DNA from: Flavobacteriaceae bacterium S0862
GTDB lineage: Bacteria; Bacteroidota; Bacteroidia; Flavobacteriales; Flavobacteriaceae
DNA: 64,000 nt
NCBI GenBank assembly: GCA_023015825.1
Contig: JALKAW010000005.1
Location: forward strand, 186,001-250,000
Direction of reading: 5' to 3'
The first letter of the stretch is position 1. Every line of letters begins with the position of its first letter. Position numbers and translations under genes: made by a program. Below the pieces are notes generated by a model. That model made no database searches. It was not told where the DNA came from and worked only from the letters and a program-made list of their open reading frames with translations. Shown piece after piece: positions 43,448 to 52,144 of this stretch.

Positions 43448-44743
43448 ATGGCAAAGAATTTTATTGAAGAATTAACATGGAGAGGAATGGTACACGATAC
43501 CATGCCTGGAGTTAAAGAGCATTTAATGGAAAGCATGCGTAGTGCTTATGTTGGCTTTGATCCAACGGCCGATTCTTTGCACATTGGAAACTTAGTACCA
43601 ATAATGCTTTTGGCACATTATCAGCGTTGTGGGCACAAACCAGTGGCTTTAGTTGGTGGTGCGACTGGAATGATTGGTGATCCTTCGGGAAAGTCGAGTG
43701 AACGTAATTTATTAGATGAAAAAACATTGCGTCATAATCAAGACGCTATTAAAAATCAGTTAGCACACTTTTTGGATTTTGAAAGTGATGAAGCAAATGC
43801 CGCAGTTTTAGTGAATAATTACGATTGGATGAAAGAATTCTCGTTTTTAGAGTTCATTCGTGATGTTGGGAAGCACATTACTGTAAATTACATGATGTCT
43901 AAAGATTCTGTAAAAAATAGAATATCATCCGAAGCTTCCGAAGGAATGAGCTTTACAGAGTTCACCTATCAATTAGTTCAAGGGTATGATTTTTTGCATT
44001 TGTATAGAGCAAACAGTTGTACTATACAAATGGGAGGAAGTGACCAGTGGGGAAATATTACTACTGGAACTGAGTTAATTAGAAGAATAGGCAACGGAAA
44101 AGGTTATGCGATTACTTGTCCATTAATTACTAAATCCGATGGTTCAAAGTTCGGAAAATCCGAAGGAGGAAATGTATGGTTAGATGCCAAAAGAACATCG
44201 CCATATAAATTCTACCAATATTGGTTAAACTCTAGCGACGAAGATGCGGTTAAATACATTAAAATATTTACGTTTTTAACTAAAGAAGACATTGATGCTT
44301 TAGTAAAAGAACATCAAGAAGCACCACATTTACGATTGTTGCAAAAGTGTTTAGCCAAAGAAATCACATCTATGGTGCACTCAGATGAGGATTTTGAAAA
44401 TGCCGAAAAAGCATCAAACATTTTATTCAGCAAGAGTTTTAAAGAAGAAATTAAAACCTTAGATGAAGCGACATTTTTAGATGTTTTTGAAGGTGTGCCT
44501 CAGGCAGAAATCACAAAGTCTGATATTGAAGAAGGATTAGACATGATTGGTGCATTAGCCTCTAAAACTAACTTTTTAGCATCGAATGGAGAAGCAAGAC
44601 GTGCTTTAAAAGAAAACTCTGTATCGGTTAATAAAGAAAAAGTAAAAGAGGATTATAAAATCACAACAGACGATCTAATTAATGAGATTTATGTGATTTT
44701 AAATAAAGGAAAAAGAAACACTTATATTCTAAAAGTGGTCTAA
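43448..44743 (+). CDS. tyrS: Tyrosyl-tRNA synthetase
   Basis: A 431-residue class-I synthetase. HIGH motif in [21 protein letters not shown]-type motif GSKFGKSEG; tyrosine-site [10 protein letters not shown] and [11 protein letters not shown]-terminal S4 domain from about residue 360. I chose ATG 43448 ([14 protein letters not shown]), the conserved start, because a -7 promoter element lies between it and an upstream GTG at 43388. Confidence 0.97.
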   Translation: MAKNFIEELTWRGMVHDTMPGVKEHLMESMRSAYVGFDPTADSLHIGNLVPIMLLAHYQRCGHKPVALVGGATGMIGDPSGKSSERNLLDEKTLRHNQDAIKNQLAHFLDFESDEANAAVLVNNYDWMKEFSFLEFIRDVGKHITVNYMMSKDSVKNRISSEASEGMSFTEFTYQLVQGYDFLHLYRANSCTIQMGGSDQWGNITTGTELIRRIGNGKGYAITCPLITKSDGSKFGKSEGGNVWLDAKRTSPYKFYQYWLNSSDEDAVKYIKIFTFLTKEDIDALVKEHQEAPHLRLLQKCLAKEITSMVHSDEDFENAEKASNILFSKSFKEEIKTLDEATFLDVFEGVPQAEITKSDIEEGLDMIGALASKTNFLASNGEARRALKENSVSVNKEKVKEDYKITTDDLINEIYVILNKGKRNTYILKVV

Positions 44744-44749
44744 AAAGAA

Positions 44750-44779
44750 GAAGTCTGGCTGCAAGCGCAACCAGACTTC
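44750..44779. terminator. Strong hairpin after tyrS, without a T-run
   Basis: GAAGTCTGG (44750-44758) pairs perfectly with CCAGACTTC (44771-44779), with further TGC/GCA pairs inside the loop. The following bases are CGAAAAACTAACC, so it is not a canonical intrinsic terminator. It may act as a 3'-end stabiliser. Confidence 0.55.
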
Positions 44780-44813
44780 GAAAAACTAACCAACCTAATT
44801 TTTCTTTTTTGCA

Positions 44814-44858
44814 GCAATTTTACTTGACTACCTTGTTGTAGTCGTACTTATTAATTGC
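44814..44858. other. Structured non-coding element between tyrS and LuxE-like gene
   Basis: Outer arms GCAATT (44814-44819) and AATTGC (44853-44858) enclose an inner stem. In the inner stem TAC-TT-GACTAC (44821-44831) pairs with GTAGTCGTA (44838-44846) around a six-base loop. No gene or known RNA family recognised. Confidence 0.4.
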
Positions 44859-44890
44859 ACCTTACAGTCTTTAGAGAAATAATTTCGAAA

Positions 44891-45871
44891 TTAAATAACC
44901 ATAAGATTACAGCCTCTAATATCGGAGTTGTCAAAACGTCCTAAAACTTCAAAACTACCATCTTTATAAACTTTACCTAAGTCTTGAGTGGCGATAAAAG
45001 CACAAGAATTAATATTTGCTAAATCGATGATGTTAATACCACCAGTTTTTTCGTGATGCTGAATTGTTAAAGCATCCTCAGTATCACGAGTTAGCACTTG
45101 CATCCAAGGAGGTGTTTTAAACAGGCTATTACCTTTAGAATAGGCTTGCGATAATAATTCGGTCATGCCATATTCACTATGTATGGCGTTTACTCCAAAG
45201 CCTTGCTTTAAAATTTCATGCAATTCCGTTCTAATAAGTTCTTTTCGTTTACCTTTCATGCCACCAGTTTCCATGACAATGGTATTTTTGAGCTTCAATT
45301 GAAACCTCTCAACAAAATCCAATAAAGCAAAAGACACACCAATAAGCAGTGTTTTTTTATTTCGAGATTCAAGGTCAATAATGATGTTTTTTAAGTCTTC
45401 TAAATTATGTAGATAAAACCCGCTTTCTGGCTGTTTAGACTTAGCAATCATATCATTAACCATATAGATTAACGAAGAGCCATCACGCTCCAGATAAGAA
45501 GGTAATAGAGCTAAAACAACATAATCTTCAATATTGCCATAAAAGTATTGAAACCCTTTTCTAAAACTCTGTTCATACAAAGCAATATCAGAAATCAAAT
45601 GTTTACTTATCGTTTGCCCAGTGGTTCCACTACTTGTAAAAATTTCTTGAGCTTCTGCTTGCGAACTAATTACCTTGTGCGATTTAAAAAATTGAATTGG
45701 AAGAAAAGGAATATCGTTAATACATTTCACTTCGCTAGGATGCTTATATAGTAAATCACAAAATGAACGATACACTTTGTTGTTGTTAAACTGATGTTTA
45801 AAAACTGTCATTGCAACCTCTTCAAATTGATTTTGAGAGCTTATATTAAATATGTCGTTTGGAGTTATCAT
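44891..45871 (-). CDS. LuxE/PaaK-like acyl-protein synthetase family protein
   Basis: A 326-residue adenylate-forming enzyme of the LuxE-domain type. FTSSGTTGQTISKH is the nucleotide-binding loop, HSEYGMTELLSQ the second adenylation motif, and IDLANINSC.. with DLGKV the C-terminal block. LuxE activates a fatty acid as acyl-AMP and passes it to a protein cysteine. Here no lux reductase is present, so the acyl substrate is unknown. I chose ATG 45871 (MITPNDIFN); the longer frame from 45913 adds a non-conserved hydrophobic stretch that reaches back into the upstream terminator region. Confidence 0.85.
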   Translation of the reverse strand: MITPNDIFNISSQNQFEEVAMTVFKHQFNNNKVYRSFCDLLYKHPSEVKCINDIPFLPIQFFKSHKVISSQAEAQEIFTSSGTTGQTISKHLISDIALYEQSFRKGFQYFYGNIEDYVVLALLPSYLERDGSSLIYMVNDMIAKSKQPESGFYLHNLEDLKNIIIDLESRNKKTLLIGVSFALLDFVERFQLKLKNTIVMETGGMKGKRKELIRTELHEILKQGFGVNAIHSEYGMTELLSQAYSKGNSLFKTPPWMQVLTRDTEDALTIQHHEKTGGINIIDLANINSCAFIATQDLGKVYKDGSFEVLGRFDNSDIRGCNLMVI

Positions 45872-45900
45872 ATAGTCTTGGCAAAAGTATATAAAATAAA

Positions 45901-45929
45901 AAAGCGCTACCATTGGTAACGCTTTTTTT
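45901..45929 (-). terminator. Terminator of the T9SS protein gene at 46 kb
   Basis: AAAGCG (45901-45906) and TACC pair with GGTA and CGCTTT (45920-45925), one mismatch, with A/T runs on both sides. It lies 18 bases after the stop of the minus-strand T9SS gene. Confidence 0.85.
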
Positions 45930-45946
45930 AATTGTATAATAGTTGA

Positions 45947-46855
45947 CTAGTTGATAATCAGTTTTCGTGTAGTAAAAGCATTGTCTTGCTCAGCTCTTAA
46001 AATATATACACCCGTATTTAAATTAGAGATGTTTATACGGTTATTAGTAATAGTTCTTTGTATTACTTGCTTACCAAGAATATCAAAAACACTAACCTTC
46101 ATTGGTGAATGCTTATCACTAGAAATATTTACAAATGCCTCCGAAGAAGGATTAGGATATAAATCGAACCCATCTATTTGGTTTTCTTTGGTTGATAAAC
46201 CAAAAGAAGTACCAATAATTAAATTATCGACGCGAACAGTCTCATTTGTAGAAGAAGTAGATTGCCTAAGAGCAAAAGCAGTAACAGAATCACCTGGATC
46301 TGCTCTATCTTCCCCTAATATTGAAGTATCACCTGGGACTGAAGCATCTATCCACAGTTGTGCTTGATTTGTGTCCTGATTATATGCAACTGTTACCTGA
46401 TACGTTATTCCAAATGTCAAATCTGTACCCCAAACAGCATCTGCTGTAGACTCATCTGAAGCAATACCAACTGAAAAATCGCCCCCTCCAGTAGGAGCAA
46501 CAATATCTAAACGAGCACTAAAGTTTGTTCCTTGCATAAAATGAGCAAAATACTCAAAATCTGTTCCAGTAATGCCACCACCTGGATTATCAACAGAAAA
46601 ATCAAATTTGTAATAAATTATACCAGGAACCGCAGCAAACGAAATACTTGCATCTTCTCTTGACCCAGAGCCGTGAGTCAATACTACTTCGCCTGAGGCA
46701 ACTTGAATAAAACTTCCAGTTCCACTATGATTTGCCCAACCTCCATTTCCAACTAGATTCCCATTGGCATATGTAAAATCATCAGAAGCTATAATTTGCC
46801 CAAAGGACAATGAGGTTATAAAAAGGGCACTAAATAAAAAGTAAATTTTTTTCAT
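45947..46855 (-). CDS. T9SS type A sorted secreted protein
   Basis: A 302-residue secreted protein. Signal peptide to about SFGQ. The mature domain is beta-rich and lectin/laminin-G-like in pattern: DDFTYANGNLVGNGGWANHSG start, WIDASVPGD, VRVDNLIIGTS end. The sorting domain begins near residue 225: GFDLYPNPSSEAFVNI, VSVFDILGKQVI and LNTGVYILRAEQ, ending TTRKLIIN. Exported through the outer membrane by T9SS and possibly anchored by A-LPS. The ligand or enzymatic activity is not recognisable. It has its own terminator and probably its own promoter. Confidence 0.87.
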   Translation of the reverse strand: MKKIYFLFSALFITSLSFGQIIASDDFTYANGNLVGNGGWANHSGTGSFIQVASGEVVLTHGSGSREDASISFAAVPGIIYYKFDFSVDNPGGGITGTDFEYFAHFMQGTNFSARLDIVAPTGGGDFSVGIASDESTADAVWGTDLTFGITYQVTVAYNQDTNQAQLWIDASVPGDTSILGEDRADPGDSVTAFALRQSTSSTNETVRVDNLIIGTSFGLSTKENQIDGFDLYPNPSSEAFVNISSDKHSPMKVSVFDILGKQVIQRTITNNRINISNLNTGVYILRAEQDNAFTTRKLIIN

Positions 46856-46917
46856 AAAACGAGGATTAAATTAATTAATTGGACACCTAATATAGTAATT
46901 AATTTACGTTTAAATGC

Positions 46918-46946
46918 AAAAAAGCAACCATAAAAGGTTGCTTTTT
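46918..46946 (-). terminator. Terminator of the small T9SS gene at 47 kb
   Basis: AAAAAGCAACC (46919-46929) pairs with GGTTGCTTTTT (46936-46946) around a six-base loop, 25 bases after the minus-strand stop. Confidence 0.9.
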
Positions 46947-46970
46947 ATATAAATATAATGTGTTATTAAG

Positions 46971-47312
46971 TTATCGTACTACCAATTTACGTGTGGCAGA
47001 AAGTTTTCCTTCTTTAATTTTTAAAATATATACACCTGGATTAAGGTCTTGTATTTTAAGTTCTTTACCATAAAGCACTTGCGAAATCACTTTTTTACCT
47101 AATACATCAAAAATTTCAATGTTTTTAGCAAGATTGTACTTCGTGCTAATATATACTTTTCCGTTATTTACTGGGTTTGGGAAAATGGTTAAACCTTCAA
47201 TGTTTTCAGTAGCATTCGTAGATGCAACCCCTTCATTGGACTGCGCATAAGCAGACACAGATGCAAATAGCATCATTAAAAATAAAAGTTTAAAAATGTA
47301 GTTTTTTTTCAT
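46971..47312 (-). CDS. Sorting-domain-only T9SS mini-protein
   Basis: A 113-residue protein that is nearly all targeting signal. A signal peptide (to SAYAQ) and about 15 residues (SNEGVASTNATENIE) precede a complete T9SS type A sorting domain: LTIFPNPVNNGKVYIST, IEIFDVLGKKVIS, LNPGVYILKIKEGK and TRKLVVR. If the sorting domain is removed on export, only a short peptide remains. It could be a free peptide, a decoy or a remnant of a larger cargo gene, but the frame is intact and has its own terminator. Confidence 0.85.
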   Translation of the reverse strand: MKKNYIFKLLFLMMLFASVSAYAQSNEGVASTNATENIEGLTIFPNPVNNGKVYISTKYNLAKNIEIFDVLGKKVISQVLYGKELKIQDLNPGVYILKIKEGKLSATRKLVVR

Positions 47313-47487
47313 AAAAATGGGTCATGCTATTAATCGTTACATGTAAAAGTAATAAAAGTATGCAAAAGTTATACCAAAGGGCTGTTAAAAAAACCTGCAT
47401 TTTATCGAAAAGGTTAAAATAATGTCATTTACAGGTTACCAAAATGTTATTAAATGGCGTTTTAGCCTTATTGTTTTTGTTTAATTT

Positions 47488-47495
47488 TATCTTTG
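47488..47495 (+). promoter_or_regulatory. Promoter -7 element for two-component operon
   Basis: TATCTTTG, an exact TAnnTTTG match 26 bases before the response regulator ATG, with TTG-rich sequence upstream at non-ideal spacing. Confidence 0.6.
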
Positions 47496-47521
47496 TATTA
47501 TCTAATAGTATATACTAATAA

Positions 47522-48205
47522 ATGGATAATAACAGTATTAAAATACTTCTTGTTGATGATGAACCAGATATTTTAGAGATTGTTGGCTATAATCTATCAT
47601 CTGAAGGATACAAGGTTATTAAAGCTGAGAATGGATTAGAAGCTGTAAAAAAAGCAAAGAAAGAAAAACCACAGCTTATTATTTTAGATGTAATGATGCC
47701 TGAAATGGATGGTATTGAAGCTTGTGGACAAATTAGATTAATCCCTGAGCTTAAAGATGTGATTATTACTTTTTTAACGGCAAGAGGAGAAGATTACTCG
47801 CAATTGGCAGGATTTGATGCTGGAGCTGATGATTATATCACAAAACCAATTAAGCCAAAAGTATTAGTTAGTAAGGTTAAAGCTTTATTACGTCGTTACA
47901 AGGAAGAAGATAAACAAGAAAATGTTTTAATAATTGGGGATTTGACTATTGACAGAGAAGCCTATAAAATTTTGTTGAAAGGCAAAGAGATTGCATTACC
48001 ACGAAAAGAATTTGAATTACTATCTTTATTGACCTCTAAGCCTGGAAAAGTGTTTAAAAGAGACGAAATTTTAGATAAAGTTTGGGGAAATGAAGTTGTG
48101 GTTGGTGGAAGAACCATAGATGTACACATTAGAAAGCTTAGAGAAAAAATTGGTGACCATACATTTAAAACTGTAAAAGGAGTTGGGTATAAGTTTGTAA
48201 ATTAA
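47522..48205 (+). CDS. OmpR/PhoB-family response regulator
   Basis: A 227-residue regulator. The receiver domain has acidic pocket Asp12/Asp13 (LLVDDEPDI), phosphoacceptor Asp56 (LILDVMMPEMDG), TARGED and the conserved Lys in YITKPI. The winged-helix DNA-binding domain (about 135-225) contains LPRKEFELLSLLTSKPGKVF and VVGGRTIDVHIRKLREKIG. Its partner kinase starts at the same TAATG. A PhoB-like phosphate role is common for this pair in Flavobacteria but is not proven by the sequence. Confidence 0.95.
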   Translation: MDNNSIKILLVDDEPDILEIVGYNLSSEGYKVIKAENGLEAVKKAKKEKPQLIILDVMMPEMDGIEACGQIRLIPELKDVIITFLTARGEDYSQLAGFDAGADDYITKPIKPKVLVSKVKALLRRYKEEDKQENVLIIGDLTIDREAYKILLKGKEIALPRKEFELLSLLTSKPGKVFKRDEILDKVWGNEVVVGGRTIDVHIRKLREKIGDHTFKTVKGVGYKFVN

Positions 48206-49248
48206 TGGCAAAAACTTTTAAAAGATCGTATAAATTTGCGTTTAAATCTTCATTATTTATTACCGCAATTTTAACACTCTTAGTGAGTGTTTTTTTTTAT
48301 ACAGTTTATTCACTTGACATTTTGGTTATTGCAACCTTTGCTTTTGTTTGTTTTTTGGTGTCTTTTTTAATAATTCAATACCGAGTACAGCAATTTATAT
48401 ACAAAAGGGTTAAAAAGATTTATGATGATCTTACCTTGTTAGAGTCTAGTACGTTTAACAGAAGCAAAATCACTACAGATATGGCAACACTTACTCAAGA
48501 AATTGATAAATATGCCAAGAATAAAAAGATTGAAATTGAAGCACTTAAAATAAGAGAACAGTACCGAAAAGAGTTTATAGGTAATGTATCTCATGAACTA
48601 AAAACACCATTATTTATGGTGCAAGGTTATGTTTCTACTTTAATTGAAGGTGCAGCAGACAATGAAGTCTTAAGAGAAAAGTATTTAAAAAGAGCAGATA
48701 AAGGTGTTGAGCGTTTAATATATATTATTAAGGATTTGGACATGATTACCAAGTTTGAAGCTGGTGATTTGAGGTTGGAAATCACATTTTTTGATATTGT
48801 AGAACTTGTCAAAAATGTTTTCGAACTGCTGGAAATGAAAGCTGCAAAAAAGAAAATCGCACTAACTTTTGATATGGATTACAAATATCCAATTATGGTT
48901 AATGGTGATAAAGAACGCATACAGCAAGTACTATCAAATTTAATAGTGAACTCTATAAAGTATGGTGAAACCAATGGGACTACCGAAGTAAGTATTGAAA
49001 ACCTAATTAAAAACAAGGTGATTGTAAGGGTAACCGATAATGGTGAGGGCATCGAAAAAATACATATACCAAGATTGTTTGAGCGCTTTTACAGAGTTGA
49101 TAAAAGTGGTTCGCGAAAAGAAGGAGGCTCTGGATTAGGACTCGCTATTGTAAAACATATTATTGAAGCACACGAAGAAAAGTTATATGTAGAAAGTGAA
49201 TATGGTATTGGAAGCGAATTCTCATTTACGCTCGAAAAGAGCAAATAA
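48205..49248 (+). CDS. PhoR-like sensor histidine kinase
   Basis: A 347-residue membrane kinase. Two TM segments (about 14-35 and 38-58) have almost no periplasmic loop between them, so sensing is probably intramembrane or through partners. The H-box FIGNVSHELKTPLFMVQGY carries His130. The HATPase has NLIVNSIKYGE (N), DNGEGIEK (G1), LFERFYRV (F) and GGSGLGLAIVKHI (G2). Partner of the response regulator just upstream (1-base overlap). Its last 27 bases overlap the convergent glycosyltransferase gene. Confidence 0.95.
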   Translation: MAKTFKRSYKFAFKSSLFITAILTLLVSVFFYTVYSLDILVIATFAFVCFLVSFLIIQYRVQQFIYKRVKKIYDDLTLLESSTFNRSKITTDMATLTQEIDKYAKNKKIEIEALKIREQYRKEFIGNVSHELKTPLFMVQGYVSTLIEGAADNEVLREKYLKRADKGVERLIYIIKDLDMITKFEAGDLRLEITFFDIVELVKNVFELLEMKAAKKKIALTFDMDYKYPIMVNGDKERIQQVLSNLIVNSIKYGETNGTTEVSIENLIKNKVIVRVTDNGEGIEKIHIPRLFERFYRVDKSGSRKEGGSGLGLAIVKHIIEAHEEKLYVESEYGIGSEFSFTLEKSK

Positions 49249-50277
49249 TTCTTTATAGTTTGTTTTGTTTTCAATAGCTGAAAACCCCTTGTAATGTGTC
49301 ACATCATTTAATTTTTCTATACTAAAGTCTTTTTGATTACTAAAAGGAGCAATGTATTTTTCTGTTAGATATTTTGCTAAATATTCTTGTTCAAACTGCC
49401 CAGGAGTAGGGATAAAAAATGCTTTTTTCTCCAATGTAGCTAAATCCATAATAGTTGTATAGCCAGATCGAGACAATACAAGTTTGCTTTCATTGATAGC
49501 TGTTTCAAGCTGAGTTGATATCATGTAATTATAAATAATAACATTGTTTTGAGTGGTTACTTTTTGTTCGGATTCAACAACGCCTTTTATAAAAATTACT
49601 TTTCCATTATAATCATTCAACTCTAAAAGCAGCTGCTCTTCCAATAATGTTCGCTGAGGCTCTGGACCAGACAATAAGACCATAAGATCATACTTTTGTT
49701 GCAAATCTATTTTGTTTAATCTACTTAAAGCACCAATGTATTTTATTGTAATCAAACTGTTTTCGGAATGGCTTAATACACCACTCAAATTATTATGTCC
49801 TCTATAATCTGGAATCCAACACTCATCAAATTTTTTGATGGTTTTTTGATGAATTTTGGTGCTTAGCAATGTTGTATTTCCACTTAAAACATTCAATTGA
49901 TGCGTTAGGTAAACCGAAGGAATCTTTTTTGAATACACCCCGAATCGGTTATCTGAGATAATACCTTCAATCTTATTTTTTGCCACCAAACCTTGAATGA
50001 TATGATGTTCTTTTTTAATGGCTCTCAATATCTTTGGAGCATCTTTTAGTAATTTAAATTTTAAGCGGCTTCCTTTCTTTGAATATTCAATATTATAAGA
50101 AGGTAACTCTATGAATTCTAATTCAGGAAACTCTTTTTTAAAGAGCGATAGAGCATTGCCATCACTTGCAATTATTGGCACATAACCATTAATTATTAAA
50201 GCATTAATAATTGGTATACAACGTGTGGCATGACCTAATCCCCAATTTAAAGGCGCTATTAAAATTCGTTTGCTCAT
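49222..50277 (-). CDS. GT-B glycosyltransferase (MurG/MGT-like)
   Basis: A 351-residue GT-B-fold enzyme. N-terminal APLNWGLGHATRCIPII (glycine-rich loop); YSKKIPSVYLTHQLNVL; C-terminal SGPEPQRTLLEEQLL and LVLSRSGYTTIMDLATLEKKAF, corresponding to the nucleotide-sugar-binding GT28-type region. Members act on lipid or polysaccharide acceptors; the sugar is unknown. A TATCTTTG -7 box lies just upstream, leaving a leader of only a few bases. Confidence 0.88.
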   Translation of the reverse strand: MSKRILIAPLNWGLGHATRCIPIINALIINGYVPIIASDGNALSLFKKEFPELEFIELPSYNIEYSKKGSRLKFKLLKDAPKILRAIKKEHHIIQGLVAKNKIEGIISDNRFGVYSKKIPSVYLTHQLNVLSGNTTLLSTKIHQKTIKKFDECWIPDYRGHNNLSGVLSHSENSLITIKYIGALSRLNKIDLQQKYDLMVLLSGPEPQRTLLEEQLLLELNDYNGKVIFIKGVVESEQKVTTQNNVIIYNYMISTQLETAINESKLVLSRSGYTTIMDLATLEKKAFFIPTPGQFEQEYLAKYLTEKYIAPFSNQKDFSIEKLNDVTHYKGFSAIENKTNYKELFALFERK

Positions 50278-50287
50278 AATTGAAAGT

Positions 50288-50295
50288 CAAAGATA
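50288..50295 (-). promoter_or_regulatory. Promoter -7 element for GT-B gene
   Basis: On the minus strand reads TATCTTTG, an exact match, 11 bases from the ATG at 50277. Confidence 0.5.
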
Positions 50296-50324
50296 ACTAT
50301 AATAAACACTCTCATTTATTTCAT

Positions 50325-50332
50325 TATTTTTG
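50325..50332 (+). promoter_or_regulatory. trmB promoter -7 element
   Basis: TATTTTTG fits TAnnTTTG, 18 bases before the GTG start of trmB. Confidence 0.5.
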
Positions 50333-50350
50333 CCAAAATATCAATAATAC

Positions 50351-51025
50351 GTGGGAAGTAAGAATAAGCTTAAAAGATTTAAAGAAAATGAAACCTTTAA
50401 AAATGTATTTCAGCCATCTAGAGAAGATTTGGTTGAAGGTGATTATAAATTAAAAGGCAATTGGAGACAAGAGTTTTTTAAAAATGATAATCCATTAGTT
50501 TTAGAATTAGGCTGTGGAAAAGGTGAGTATAGTGTTGAACTTGCAAAAAAATATCCAAATAAAAATTTTATTGGTATTGATATTAAAGGGGCTCGTTTTT
50601 GGAGAGGTGCTAAAACAGCTATTGAAGAGCAAATTGAAAATGTGGCATTTATTCGTACACAAATTGAGTTAGTTGAATATGTGTTTGCAAAAAATGAAGT
50701 TGACGAAATTTGGATAACTTTTCCAGATCCTCAAATAAAATATAAGCGTACTAAACATAGAATGACCAATTCAGAGTTCTTAAAACGCTATAAATTTATT
50801 TTAAAACCAGAAGGTGTTGTTAACCTAAAAACCGATAGCGAATTTATGCATGGTTATACGCTAGGATTATTACATGGTGAAGGACATGACGTGATTTATG
50901 CCAACAATAATGTGTATAAACAAGAAGGCAGCCCTGAGGAAGTTACAAGTATTCAAACCTTTTATGAAGGTCAATATTTAGAACAAAACAAACCAATTAC
51001 GTATATTAGGTTCAAAATTAAGTAA
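50351..51025 (+). CDS. trmB: tRNA (guanine-N7-)-methyltransferase
   Basis: A 224-residue SAM enzyme making m7G46 in tRNA. Motifs: LELGCGKGEYSVELAKKYP (SAM loop), FIGIDIKGARFWRGAK, WITFPDPQIKYKRTKHRM (catalytic/tRNA block) and NLKTDSEFM. The start is GTG at 50351 (MGSKNKLKRFKEN), which fits both the -7 box and the conserved N-terminus of flavobacterial TrmB. Followed four bases later by the LysE gene. Confidence 0.95.
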   Translation: MGSKNKLKRFKENETFKNVFQPSREDLVEGDYKLKGNWRQEFFKNDNPLVLELGCGKGEYSVELAKKYPNKNFIGIDIKGARFWRGAKTAIEEQIENVAFIRTQIELVEYVFAKNEVDEIWITFPDPQIKYKRTKHRMTNSEFLKRYKFILKPEGVVNLKTDSEFMHGYTLGLLHGEGHDVIYANNNVYKQEGSPEEVTSIQTFYEGQYLEQNKPITYIRFKIK

Positions 51026-51028
51026 ACG

Positions 51029-51658
51029 TTGGACATTACTTTTATCTTCTTTTTAGGGTTAGTTATAGCATTTGTTGGTGTAATTCCTCCAGGTTTACTT
51101 AATATGACAGCTGCAAAAATCAGTTTAAAAGAAGATGCAAATCGAGGCATTTTATTTTCTATTGGTGTTTGTGTTGTTGTGTGTTTGCAAACGTATCTCG
51201 CAGCTATTTTTGCGAAATATTTGAGCAATCATCCCGAGGTGATTAATATTCTTCAGCGAGTAGCCTTTGTCATATTCGTTTTAATAACCATTTATTTTTT
51301 TTTACTAGCCAGAAAGCAGCCCAAACCAGATGTTGAAGCAAATGTACGAAGCAAGCATCGACGATTTTTTCAAGGCATGTTGCTGTCTGCGTTGAATGTA
51401 TTTCCAATTCCCTACCAAGCATACATGACCTTGACTTTGGCGTCATTTGGTTGGTTAACATTTGAAACTTATAGTATTATAGCTTACGTGGCTGGAGCCG
51501 CAACAGGGACATTTGTAATGCTTTACATATACATTTTCTTTTTCGATAAGATTAAAAATGAAAAATTAACTTCCCAAAAGAGCATGAATTATATTATTGG
51601 GGCCATCACTGGAATCATTGCTGTTTTTACACTAATTAATATTATTAAAGAAATATAA
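51029..51658 (+). CDS. LysE-family exporter
   Basis: A 209-residue inner-membrane protein with six TM segments. The N-terminal signature FLGLVIAFVGVIPPGLLNMTAAKISLKED matches in pattern (TTG start at 51029 keeps TM1). LysE/RhtB proteins export basic amino acids, threonine or homoserine lactones; the substrate here is unknown. Co-transcribed between trmB and the ATL gene. Confidence 0.85.
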   Translation: MDITFIFFLGLVIAFVGVIPPGLLNMTAAKISLKEDANRGILFSIGVCVVVCLQTYLAAIFAKYLSNHPEVINILQRVAFVIFVLITIYFFLLARKQPKPDVEANVRSKHRRFFQGMLLSALNVFPIPYQAYMTLTLASFGWLTFETYSIIAYVAGAATGTFVMLYIYIFFFDKIKNEKLTSQKSMNYIIGAITGIIAVFTLINIIKEI

Positions 51659-51661
51659 TTA

Positions 51662-51991
51662 ATGAAACCTGAAACTCTTAATTTCTTTGATAAAGTGTAT
51701 GAAGTGGCAAAGTGTATTCCTTACGGAAGAGTTACAAGTTATGGAGCTATCGCTACTTATTTAGGAGCAGCTAGAAGTGCACGAATGGTTGGTTATGCCA
51801 TGAATGGTTCAGGAGGTAAAGATGTACCTGCACATCGCGTTGTTAATGGAAAAGGACTATTAACTGGAAAGCATCATTTTGAAGGCACAAACCTTATGCA
51901 ACAACTTTTGGAAAGTGAAGGTGTTGAGGTCGTTGACAATCAAATACAGAACTTGGATAAAGTGTATTGGGATCCTTCTAAGGAGTTGTAA
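51662..51991 (+). CDS. Alkyltransferase-like (ATL) protein lacking the acceptor cysteine
   Basis: A 109-residue protein of the MGMT C-terminal domain family. The DNA-binding arginine-finger region YGRVTSYGAIATYLGA and MVGYAMNG are present. The active-site PCHR of alkyltransferases is PAHRV (56-60), with Ala57 replacing Cys. ATL proteins bind O6-alkylguanine and hand it to nucleotide-excision repair instead of removing the alkyl group. Length is typical of ATLs. Confidence 0.93.
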   Translation: MKPETLNFFDKVYEVAKCIPYGRVTSYGAIATYLGAARSARMVGYAMNGSGGKDVPAHRVVNGKGLLTGKHHFEGTNLMQQLLESEGVEVVDNQIQNLDKVYWDPSKEL

Positions 51992-52107
51992 TTATTTAAT
52001 AATCTCTTTAAGATTTACAAATAATTATAAAAATAGGTTCATAACAAAACATAATTCACTTATAAATCATTTCAATATAAGTACTTCTCATTTTCAACAT
52101 TTCGCAG

Positions 52108-52115
52108 TATATTTG
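52108..52115 (+). promoter_or_regulatory. mrp promoter -7 element
   Basis: TATATTTG, an exact TAnnTTTG match, 29 bases before the GTG start of mrp. Confidence 0.6.
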
Positions 52116-52144
52116 TATCTTAGAATTAATCTAAATAAGAAATA

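Noticed and set aside
44891-45871. A bioluminescence (lux) locus suggested by the LuxE-like gene.
   Set aside because: No luxA, luxB, luxC or luxD nearby; LuxE-like adenylating proteins occur without light production.
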